NCBI RefSeq assembly: GCF_010078385.1
Contig: NZ_SIJC01000004.1
Location: forward strand, 186,001 to 250,000
Length of the DNA: 64,000 nucleotides
Reading direction: 5' to 3'
Source of the DNA: Chengkuizengella sediminis
Lineage (GTDB): Bacteria > Bacillota > Bacilli > Paenibacillales > KCTC-33759
Both the position numbers and the translations under genes were made by a program. The notes under the pieces are model-generated. The model did not search any database and had not been told where the DNA came from. It saw only the letters and a program-made list of their open reading frames with translations. This document shows positions 52,328 to 62,000 of this stretch, piece after piece (position 1 is the first letter of the stretch; each line of letters starts with the position of its first letter).

Positions 52328-55300
52328 TTACATCATTTTAGGTAACCGCAATGTCACCTTCGAACCTTGGTCTATTTCTGAATTCACCTTAATAAATGAC
52401 CCTGAAATCGATTCTAATCGTTTCTTTATATTCGTCATCCCAATTCCAGCGTTGTTTATTTCACCTTGTTCAAACTGTTTAAGAATATCATCTCGCATCC
52501 CCACACCATTATCTTCTATGACTACTTCGATACTTTCATCTTTTTCAAGAATGGTTAAGGTCACCTGACCCTCCCCTTTTTTCCTAAAAAGACCATGGCG
52601 GATCGCATTTTCTACAAAAGGTTGGATACACAGAGATGGAACAATAACATCTTCGAGACCTTCATCCATTTGATAACTAAAATCAAAACGATCAAATCTA
52701 GCTTTTTCAATTTCAACATACGCTTTTATTAAATCCATTTCTCTATGCAGAGGAATAAACATCGTTTTATGATTCGTACTATAAATCACTCTTAAATATT
52801 GACTTAAATGATTTAACAAGTGAGCTGCCTTTTGCCCATCTGTGTAACAACAGGAAATAATATTACTCATTGCATTATATAAAAAATGCGGTTTAATTTG
52901 CGCCTGCAAAAAGGCCATTTCATTATGAAACGCATCTTCCATCGAGGCTTTCATTGAAAGCAGCGTTTGCATTCTAGCTAAAATCGTATGACTATCAAAC
53001 GGTTTGGTAATATAGTCATTCGCTCCAGCTTTAAACCCTAATTCAATGTCTTCTGATCGATCCTTTGCCGTTGCAAATAAGATGGGTAATTCTAACAAGG
53101 AATGCGTCTCCCGAATGGTTCGACACAGCTCGATCCCGGACATAACAGGCATCATCACATCCAATATGGCAAGGTCAATATCTTGGTATTTTTCCATCTT
53201 TCTTAAGGCTTCTTTCCCAGAAAATGCAGTGATGACGTTATACCCCTGTTTAGATAATAGATTCAATAAGACTTGGATGTTGGTAGATTCATCATCTACG
53301 ATGAGAATCGTTTGATCATACGTTTTGACGCTATCAAAATCATTTTGTGGTAGTGGAATTGAAGTCGAAGATATATGGGGTTGCACCCGTGTATCTTCAC
53401 TACCTTTTTGTTCTGAATACTCCGCTTTTGGCAAGGTAAAAGCCACTCTCGTTCCTTGTCCAACTTCAGACCAATCCACCCAGATCTCGCCATTCATTTT
53501 GTTAATGAGCTGTCTACTAATATATAAACCTAATCCCATACTTTGATAGCCATCCTGCGGAGAAAGCTGATCCAACTGTTCAAAATAACCAAAGACCTCT
53601 TCTTGTTTATCTTCGGGTATTCCGATCCCTGTATCCTCGACATACAAATACACCTTGTCATCTACTCGTTTGGAAGTAACGAAGATTTCCCCATGCTCTG
53701 TATGTTTGATCGCATTATGAATCAAATTATATAAAATTTGCCTCAGTCTATTTTCATCTGCGACTACGAAAACTGACTCCTCTATGTTATTTATCAACTG
53801 AATAGGTTTACCTTTAATCTCAAAAGCGAGTACATCAATTACGATTTGAGTAGATACTTTGAGATCCACCGTAGTGGATTGCAACCTGAATTCTCCGTTT
53901 CTCAAACGAGTAACATCGATTAAATCGTTCACTAGATTGGAGAGTTTGAGCGAAGTATCATGAATGAGCGATAGATTCTCGTTGTATTTCTTTGACATTC
54001 TTCCTTCCTCTTCATCAAGCAAAAAGGAAGAGATATTTATAATGCCGTGCAGTGGTGTTCTTAACTCATGAGACGTTTTTGCTAAAAATTCATCCTTTAC
54101 TTGATCTATTTTCAACAGTTCTTCGGATAATTGTTCATTTCTTTTGAATGCATTTGAAAAACGTAAAGACATTAATAAGGAGAACATTAACAGTAAAATG
54201 AAGGGTTCAAAGGGAAAGGAAGTTTTAAAGCTCTGTATCCCTAAAACATATACAAAAGAATTCTTAATAAAATGCACACTCATTGCAATTACCCCTACAA
54301 TCAAATATATACTACCTTCCATTTTCTTTAAAAAGGCCAAAATCATGACATACACGACGTATGCCATCGAAAAAAACATATATAAATAGACTCCATTCAT
54401 CATCCAAATTGGAATATATTCAGTAAATAATATTACATATTGAAAAATGATCAAACCTAATGTTACTAGAAACATCATCAACTTTTTCGATGATTCCGTT
54501 TTTAATACTGTATAAATATATAATATTAAACATAGACTTGAAGCTATGAGAGATCCAAACTGAAACCTAAGTACAATCCAATCTGGAATGTTAGAAAAGA
54601 CCATAAAGCCTGCTCCTTCACCATGTGAAGCAATAAATCCCACTGTCGTTAAACAATAAAGTGAAAAGAACAATAAAAAGTGATCCTTCCTTCTTTGAGA
54701 ATACATGCCAAGGAAGTAAAACCCCATAATAGAGAAAATACTAATGGCAATCCAATCGTTTATCACCAACGTATCCTGATATTGTGAGATTTGCTGTTGC
54801 GTACCAAGAATTTGAGAAACAAAAATACCACCAATAGGGAAATTATAATTAGCCACCTGCAACACAATTTCATTGATACCATTATTTATCTTAAAATACC
54901 GAATGTAAGGTTCAATACTAGATGAGTAATCATCTGGATCACCACTAGAACCTAATAACTCTCCATTAACGAATAATGTATGTGATCTAAAAATACCACC
55001 TATTTGAATTCCAAAAATCTGATCTTCTTCTATTTTAACTTTTAACCGGTAAGTTGCTTTTCCGAAGGCATCCATCGTTTTATCTCCAAGATCATACCTG
55101 GTCCAAGATACCTCAGGGACAGAAACAATATGAGGTATTAACTCACCTTGCTCACTTTCATCGAAATCAATAGGCTCTAATAATTGATCGGGATAAAACT
55201 CCCACTCCCCACTAAGGGGGACTTTTCCTTCCTCATTAAAATCCCAATCTGACAAATCCAATACTCCATTTTTTGCAATAGGAGTGTCTTGTTTATTTAT

Positions 55301-55381
55301 CGATACAATTAGAGAAATCACTCCAAAGATTGTTAATGATATGAATATTAATAGCAGTATAGCCACTAGTTTAGTTTTCAT
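52328..55381 (-). CDS. Giant hybrid sensor histidine kinase 1 (7TMR-DISM, HisKA, REC, LytS-type kinase)
   Basis: About 1017 residues. N-terminal anchor, extracellular jelly-roll sensor (about 45-200, with GEWEFYPDQLLEP), seven membrane helices (about 205-405), HisKA with phospho-His in KTSHELRTPLHGI (about 436) and HATPase (VEDTGIGIPED). A receiver follows (LIVDDEST; Asp in AILDVMMP, about 737). Then comes a second, different kinase module: His_kinase of the LytS type (QIKPHFLYNAMSN, about 827) and another HATPase (EDNGVGMRDD). Two kinase modules in one chain allow internal relay. Start ATG 55381, after GAGGTGG; a GTG at 55393 is within the ribosome site. It precedes the response regulator by 27 bp. 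Confidence 0.9.
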   Translation of the reverse strand: MKTKLVAILLLIFISLTIFGVISLIVSINKQDTPIAKNGVLDLSDWDFNEEGKVPLSGEWEFYPDQLLEPIDFDESEQGELIPHIVSVPEVSWTRYDLGDKTMDAFGKATYRLKVKIEEDQIFGIQIGGIFRSHTLFVNGELLGSSGDPDDYSSSIEPYIRYFKINNGINEIVLQVANYNFPIGGIFVSQILGTQQQISQYQDTLVINDWIAISIFSIMGFYFLGMYSQRRKDHFLLFFSLYCLTTVGFIASHGEGAGFMVFSNIPDWIVLRFQFGSLIASSLCLILYIYTVLKTESSKKLMMFLVTLGLIIFQYVILFTEYIPIWMMNGVYLYMFFSMAYVVYVMILAFLKKMEGSIYLIVGVIAMSVHFIKNSFVYVLGIQSFKTSFPFEPFILLLMFSLLMSLRFSNAFKRNEQLSEELLKIDQVKDEFLAKTSHELRTPLHGIINISSFLLDEEEGRMSKKYNENLSLIHDTSLKLSNLVNDLIDVTRLRNGEFRLQSTTVDLKVSTQIVIDVLAFEIKGKPIQLINNIEESVFVVADENRLRQILYNLIHNAIKHTEHGEIFVTSKRVDDKVYLYVEDTGIGIPEDKQEEVFGYFEQLDQLSPQDGYQSMGLGLYISRQLINKMNGEIWVDWSEVGQGTRVAFTLPKAEYSEQKGSEDTRVQPHISSTSIPLPQNDFDSVKTYDQTILIVDDESTNIQVLLNLLSKQGYNVITAFSGKEALRKMEKYQDIDLAILDVMMPVMSGIELCRTIRETHSLLELPILFATAKDRSEDIELGFKAGANDYITKPFDSHTILARMQTLLSMKASMEDAFHNEMAFLQAQIKPHFLYNAMSNIISCCYTDGQKAAHLLNHLSQYLRVIYSTNHKTMFIPLHREMDLIKAYVEIEKARFDRFDFSYQMDEGLEDVIVPSLCIQPFVENAIRHGLFRKKGEGQVTLTILEKDESIEVVIEDNGVGMRDDILKQFEQGEINNAGIGMTNIKKRLESISGSFIKVNSEIDQGSKVTLRLPKMM

Positions 55382-55393
55382 GTGCCACCTCAC

Positions 55394-55571
55394 AACACCC
55401 TATTATACAATAAGGATAGAATCCTATCATACATATATTAATGTTTTTAAAGTTCATTGCATTGTGTTGTTCTCAACCGCTTGAAAGATAGCCTTTTATG
55501 CACTTAGCATAGCTAATATAAGTGTTGATGATATCAGGTATAATGTCTAATTAAATGTTTATTATAATGAC
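55394..55571. other. Gap between the two kinase genes
   Basis: About 180 bp. No terminator hairpin is evident, so kinase 2, kinase 1 and the regulator may form one transcript, although an internal promoter is possible. Confidence 0.4.
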
Positions 55572-58500
55572 TTACATCGCTTTAGGGAACAAGATTGTCA
55601 CTTTCGATCCTTCATCTATTCTTGAACTTACATCAATAGCAGACCCTGAAATCGATTCTAATCGCTTCTTTATATTCGTCATCCCAATTCCAGCGTTGTT
55701 TATTTCACCTTGTTCAAACTGTTTAAGAATATCATCTCGCATCCCCACACCATTATCTTCTATGACTACTTCGATACTTTCATCTTTTTCAAGAATGGTT
55801 AAGGTCACCTGACCCTCCCCTTTTTTCCTAAAAAGACCATGGCGGATCGCATTTTCTACAAAAGGTTGGATACACAGAGATGGAACAATAACGTCTTCGA
55901 GACCTTCATCCATTTGATAACTAAAATCAAAACGATCAAATCTAGCTTTTTCAATTTCAACATACGCTTTTATTAAATCCATTTCTCTATGCAGAGGAAT
56001 AAACATCGTTTTATGATTCGTACTATAAATCACTCTTAAATATTGACTTAAATGATTTAACAAGTGAGCTGCCTTTTGCCCATCTGTGTAACAACAGGAA
56101 ATAATATTACTCATTGCATTATATAAAAAATGCGGTTTAATTTGCGCCTGCAAAAAGGCCATTTCATTATGAAAAGCTTCTTCCATCGAGGTTTTCATTG
56201 AAAGCAGCGTTTGCATTCTAGCTAAAATCGTATGACTATCAAACGGTTTGGTAATATAGTCATTCGCTCCAGCTTTAAACCCTAATTCAATGTCTTCTGA
56301 TCGATCCTTTGCCGTTGCAAATAAGATGGGTAATTCTAGCAAGGAATGCGTCTCCCGAATGGCTCGACACAGCTCGATCCCGGACATAACAGGCATCATC
56401 ACATCCAATATGGCAAGGTCAATGTCTTGGTATTTTTCCATCTTTCTTAAGGCTTCTTTCCCAGAAAATGCAGTGATGACGTTATACCCCTGTTTAGATA
56501 ATAGATTCAATAAGACTTGGATGTTGGTAGATTCATCATCTACGATGAGAATCGTTTGATCATACGCTTGTACACTATCAAAATCATGTTGTGGTAGTGG
56601 GATAGAATTCGAAGAAATATGGGGTTGTACCCGTGTATCTTCACTACCTTTTTGTTCTGAATACTCCGCTTTTGGCAAGGTAAAAGCCACTCTCGTTCCT
56701 TGTCCAACTTCAGACCAATCCACCCAGATCTCGCCATTCATTTTGTTAATGAGCTGTCTACTAATATATAACCCTAATCCCATACTTTGATAACTATCCT
56801 GCGGAGAAAGCTGATCCAACTGTTCAAAATAACCAAAGACATCTTCTTTTTTATCTTCGGGTATTCCGATCCCTGTATCCTCGACATACAAATACACCTT
56901 TTCATCTACTCGTTTGAAAGTAACGATGATTTCCCCATGCTCTGTATGTTTGATCGCATTATGAATCAAATTATATAAAATTTGACGCAGTCTATTTTCA
57001 TCCGCTACTACGAAGACAGAATCCTCTATGTTGCTTATCAACTGAATAGGTTTCCCTTTGATCTCAAAAGCAAGTACATCAAGTACGATTTGAGTAGATA
57101 CTTTGAGATCCACCGTAGTGGATTGTAACCTGAATTCTCCATTTCTCAAGCGAGTAACATCAATTAAATCGTTCACTAGATTGGAAAGTTTGAGCGAAGT
57201 ATCATGAATGAGCGAAAGATTCTCGTTATATTTCTTTGACATTCTCCCTCCTTCTTCATCCAGCAAAAAGGAAGAAATATTTATAATGCCGTGCAGTGGT
57301 GTTTTTAACTCATGAGACGTTTTTGCTAAAAATTCATCCTTTATTTGATCTACTTTCAACAGTTCTTCGGATAATTGTTTATTTCTTTTGAACGCATTTG
57401 AATAACGCAAAGACATTAATAAGGCGAGCATTAACAATAGAATGAAGGGTTCAAAAGGAAATGACAGGATAAATTTTTCTATCCCTATGCTTACTGAGAA
57501 ATAATACTGTATCATAGGTATACTCATTGCCACTGATCCAATAATCAAGTATACACTACCTTCCATTTTCTTTAAAAAGGCTAAGCACATGACATACGTT
57601 GCATATATCATCGAAAAAAACATATAAACATAAGTCATGATAAGCATCCATGACGGAATATTTCTAGGGAACAATATTTCATAAAGTATAATACCCAAAC
57701 CTACTGTAATAACAAACCATATCAACCTCTTTGATGATATGTGTTTAAAATATGTATAGATATACAATATTAAGGATAGATGTGCAGCCATAAAACTTAC
57801 ATATCGAAGCCTGGGCATGAGCCAGATTGGAGTGTCAGGAAAGACCATGAACCATACGGCTTCACCGTTAACAGCGTAAAATACCCCCATTGCTAAACAA
57901 TATATGGAGAAGTACAGTAAGAAGATATCCTTGTTCCATTGACCATACAATCCAATGAAGTAGAGACCCATGATAAGAAAGATACTGATCGTTATCCAAT
58001 CATTCATCACCAAGGAATCACGCAAGCTTGATATCTGCTCTTGAATGCCAAAATATAAAGAAATGTAGATACCACCACCAAGCGCAAAAGCTTTATTTTC
58101 CACCTGCAAAATAATTTCATTGACGCCACTATTCATTGTGGCATAACGAACGTAAGGTAAGCGAGGCGAAGATATAGGACTGTGACCTACTAATTCTCCA
58201 TTCACGAATAATTTAGTACCATGTAAAATGTCAGTTTTGATACCAAAAGTCTGACTTTTTCCTTCCATTTTGACTTTTAATCGATAGGTTGCTACCCCAA
58301 TGGCATCCATGGTTTGACCACCAAGATCATAACTGGTCCAATACGCCTCAGGAACAGGAACAATAAAAGGTATTAATTCACCTTGCTTGCTTGCATCAAA
58401 ATCAATAGGCTCTAATAATTGATAAGGATAAAACTCCCATTCTCCATCAAGGGGAATTTTTCCATCCTCTTTAAAATCCCATTCTGATAAGTCCAATACC

Positions 58501-58616
58501 CCATTTTCTGCAGTAGGAGTATCTTGTTTACTTGGGGATACAAGTTGAGTCATCACTCCGAAGATGGTTAATGCTATTAATATTAATAGCAGTGCAGCCG
58601 CTAGTTTAGTTTTCAT
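55572..58616 (-). CDS. Giant hybrid sensor histidine kinase 2 (paralogue of kinase 1)
   Basis: 1014 residues, same domain order as kinase 1: sensor jelly roll (GEWEFYPYQLLEP; about 45-195), seven helices, HisKA (KTSHELKTPLHGI, about 433), HATPase, receiver (AILDVMMP, about 734), LytS-type kinase (KPHFLYNAMSN, about 825) and HATPase. From about residue 410 to 1000 it is nearly identical to kinase 1, at DNA level too. The sensor half and the last 25 residues are clearly diverged. So it reads a different signal but shares output machinery, presumably the single regulator at 51177. GAGGTAG precedes ATG. No response regulator of its own is adjacent. Confidence 0.9.
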   Translation of the reverse strand: MKTKLAAALLLILIALTIFGVMTQLVSPSKQDTPTAENGVLDLSEWDFKEDGKIPLDGEWEFYPYQLLEPIDFDASKQGELIPFIVPVPEAYWTSYDLGGQTMDAIGVATYRLKVKMEGKSQTFGIKTDILHGTKLFVNGELVGHSPISSPRLPYVRYATMNSGVNEIILQVENKAFALGGGIYISLYFGIQEQISSLRDSLVMNDWITISIFLIMGLYFIGLYGQWNKDIFLLYFSIYCLAMGVFYAVNGEAVWFMVFPDTPIWLMPRLRYVSFMAAHLSLILYIYTYFKHISSKRLIWFVITVGLGIILYEILFPRNIPSWMLIMTYVYMFFSMIYATYVMCLAFLKKMEGSVYLIIGSVAMSIPMIQYYFSVSIGIEKFILSFPFEPFILLLMLALLMSLRYSNAFKRNKQLSEELLKVDQIKDEFLAKTSHELKTPLHGIINISSFLLDEEGGRMSKKYNENLSLIHDTSLKLSNLVNDLIDVTRLRNGEFRLQSTTVDLKVSTQIVLDVLAFEIKGKPIQLISNIEDSVFVVADENRLRQILYNLIHNAIKHTEHGEIIVTFKRVDEKVYLYVEDTGIGIPEDKKEDVFGYFEQLDQLSPQDSYQSMGLGLYISRQLINKMNGEIWVDWSEVGQGTRVAFTLPKAEYSEQKGSEDTRVQPHISSNSIPLPQHDFDSVQAYDQTILIVDDESTNIQVLLNLLSKQGYNVITAFSGKEALRKMEKYQDIDLAILDVMMPVMSGIELCRAIRETHSLLELPILFATAKDRSEDIELGFKAGANDYITKPFDSHTILARMQTLLSMKTSMEEAFHNEMAFLQAQIKPHFLYNAMSNIISCCYTDGQKAAHLLNHLSQYLRVIYSTNHKTMFIPLHREMDLIKAYVEIEKARFDRFDFSYQMDEGLEDVIVPSLCIQPFVENAIRHGLFRKKGEGQVTLTILEKDESIEVVIEDNGVGMRDDILKQFEQGEINNAGIGMTNIKKRLESISGSAIDVSSRIDEGSKVTILFPKAM

Positions 58617-58699
58617 GAACTACCTCATAACATCCTAATAATTTTTAACATAAGTTGAGTTCTCTATTATTCTCATATATATATTATAGTTTTTAAGAT

Positions 58700-58930
58700 T
58701 CATTGCATAGCGAATGGTATAAAATAACATAATATCATAGAAATCAAAACTTGTATTCGAGATGAAATAGAACAAAAACTCTTATCGGAGTCTCTCGGAG
58801 ATGTCGTCGTGTTTTCAAGTATATCTCCTAAAGATTGGTGAAAAAGAATCTCAGCATTCAATGCTTTTTTATAGAATTGGATGACCTCATTTCCATTCGT
58901 CATCAAATAAGGGCATAGTTGTATTAACAT
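58700..58930 (-). pseudogene. Truncated VOC/PhnB-like protein
   Basis: N-terminal 35 residues are typical of the PhnB/VOC (glyoxalase-like) family: LCPYLMTNGNEVIQFYKKAL, then AEILFHQSLGD. After about residue 43 the similarity stops and the reading frame runs into unrelated sequence, so only a fragment of the ~140-residue fold remains. Possibly a frameshift near 58800. It is flanked by the kinase gene and RCC1 gene 2. Confidence 0.55.
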
Positions 58931-59044
58931 TCATAAATCAACTCCTTTTGTAAGGTGTAATAACATTTAATGATTTGAAGGCTCTATGAATCTATAAATT
59001 CTTGTTTTTTTATGCTTCTCTCATATTAATTCTAGGTTTCCATT

Positions 59045-62000
59045 TTATTCATGAAGGATTTGAACCATTGTGTATGCTGCTTCAACTAAGAATTCACGTG
59101 TTGCGATCAACCTATAATTCTCTCGATCTTCAATAAGCTCCCACTGTATCGCTGCAATTACATATTTCTCAGCCCAGTCACTTGCATATCCAGTATTCAC
59201 TTGTTCAGTCTCGTCTATTTCTAATCCTTTCATAGAAGCATATCCTTCAACTACCATTTTAATAAACTGTTCATAAGTGATATTTCCAGTTGGGTTAAAT
59301 CGACCGTTGCCTACTCCATGAATAATGCCTGCTTTTGATGCTGCTTCGATATATGGATAAGACCAATGTTCTTTGTCAACATCCGTAAATTGAGCATCTT
59401 GGGAGGAGTCTGCCAGATCCAATCCAAATAGTAAAACAATAATTTTAGCTGCTTGTTCTCTTGTCATTTGATCTTCTAGATACGGTAAACCATCTGAATA
59501 ACCACTAAAGATACCTAATACTTTTAATGCCTCAAACTTTTCTTCTGAGGTTAATTCTTCTTCAATCGTTATTTCTTTTTCAGTCTCATCCTCAGTATTG
59601 TCGTCATTGCTGCCACCACTGTTACTTCCCCCACTAGAAGTTGACCGTGGACTCACGGCATTCGACTTCTCTGAAGCTTCACTTTTACCTACGCTATTGA
59701 TCGCTTTCACTGTAAAAGTGTAAGTTCTACTATTAGAAAGACCCGTAATGGTCATCGGACTCTCTGTTCCAATCACTTTGATATTCCCTGGTGAAGCTGA
59801 GACCTCATAACCAGTAATTTCACTTCCTCCATCATCGGTTGGGGCTGTAAATTGAACCGTCGCTTTTCCATTTTTCCCTGCTGTTGCTATGATCTCCGTT
59901 GGAGCAGATGGGACGTTTTTTTCTCTTGTGACTGTAATGGTGTATGTTTTTATCGCTATTCCATCTTCTGAGGTGACGATGACTTTGATGGTATTGTCAC
60001 CTACTTTTAGATCATTAGGACTCCCCTCTATCGTTGCGTTTGCTTTTTCATGATCTATTGTTGGTGTAACCTTAATGGATGTTATTTCGTTGGCTACGAA
60101 TACTCCATATTCGATGGTGTCCGGATCGAATGTTGGGCTGAGGGTACCTTCACTTACGGTTAAGCCACTTAAGTTTGCATTCATGAAAGCTTCTATTATT
60201 GCTCTTGCATTCGCTACTCTTTCTTCTAATGCTGTTTTATCCTCACTATCAGAAAGGGCTAACAATGTATTTTCTGCTTTTTCTAATGCTTCTTCAGCTC
60301 TTATCAGATTTGCTTCTTCTGATAAATCTTCCTTCACTGCACTTTCTAACTCCGTGAATACATTATCGTGTAAAATCCATCCAGACACATTCGTTTGGTC
60401 AAAATTGTTCCTTCCTACGGCTACCACGGTTCCGTCTGATTTCAATCCTACTGTATGAAACATTCCTGCTGCTACCTGCTCGATATCTTCCCATTCAGTC
60501 ACATCCGTCTGTCCATGATAGTTATCTCCTACGGCTACCACGGTTCCGTCTGATTTTAATCCTACTGTATGTCCAAACCCTGCTGCTACCTGCTCGATTT
60601 CTTCCCATTCAGTCACATCCGTCTGTCCATGATAGTTATCTCCTACGGCTACCACGGTTCCGTCTGATTTTAATCCTACTGTATGAGAACTTCCTGCTGT
60701 TACTTGCTCGATATCTTCCCATTCAGACACTTTCGTCTGTCCATCGTCGTCCCATCCTACTGCTACCACGGTTCCGTCTGATTTTAATCCTAATGTATAA
60801 AAATATCCTGCTGCTACCTGCTCGATATCTTCCCATTCAGACACATCCGTCTGTCCATCATCGCCCCATCCTACGGCTACCACGGTTCCGTCTGATTTTA
60901 ATCCTACTGTATGACCCCATCCTACTGCTACCTGCTCGATATCTTCCCATTCAGACACATCCGTCTGTCCATCATCGCCCCATCCTACGGCTACCACGGT
61001 TCCGTCTGATTTTAGGCCTACTGTATGAAAGTCTCCTGCTGCTACCTGCTCGATTTCTGTCCATCCAGATACAATCGTCTGTCCATTAGTGTCATTTCCT
61101 ACAGCTACCACGGTTCCGTCTGATTTCAATCCTAATGTATACATAAAACCTGCTGCAATATTTACGGATGTGGCTCTTGTGACTGTAATGGTGTATTGTT
61201 TTGTCGGTCCATTTTCTAAGGTGACAATGACTTTTATGTTATTTTGGCCGACATCTAGATCAATAGCATTGGATTCAAATCCACTTGCCACTGGATCACC
61301 ATTCACTGTAATCATGGCCCGTTCATTTTCAGCTGTTGGTGTTACTGTAATGGTTTTTGTTACGATTTTTACATTTATATGATAACTATTAGTGAGAACA
61401 TCAAATGTTGGCTTTAAAGTTCCTTCACTTACGGTTAATTTACTTAAGTATGCACTACCTAATTCGACTCTTGCCTCTACTATCGTCTGTTTTGCATTGT
61501 TTACTCTTTCTTCTAATGCTGTTTTATCCTCACTATCAGAAAGGGTCGACAATGTGTTTATTGCTTTCCGTAATGCTTCTTCAGCTATTGTAAGATTTGC
61601 TTCTTCTGCTAAATCTTCCTTCATTATATTTTCTAACTCCATGACTACATTATCGTGTAAAATCCATGTTCCCACATTCGTCTGTTTATCACCATTCAAT
61701 CCTACGGCCACCACGGTTCCATCTGATTTCAAGCCTACTGTATGAGACTCTCCAGCTGCTACCTGCTCGATATCGGTCCAGCCTGACACCTCCGTCTGTC
61801 CTTCAGCGTTCAGTCCGACGGCTACCACGGTTCCGTCTGATTTTAATCCTACTGTATGAAACACTCCCGCTGCTATCTGCTCGATATCGGTCCAGCCTGA
61901 CACCTCCGTCTGCGAATCACCGTTCAATCCTACGGCCACCACGGTTCCATCTGATTTTAATCCTACTGTATGTTGATTTCCTGCTGCTACCTGCTTGATG

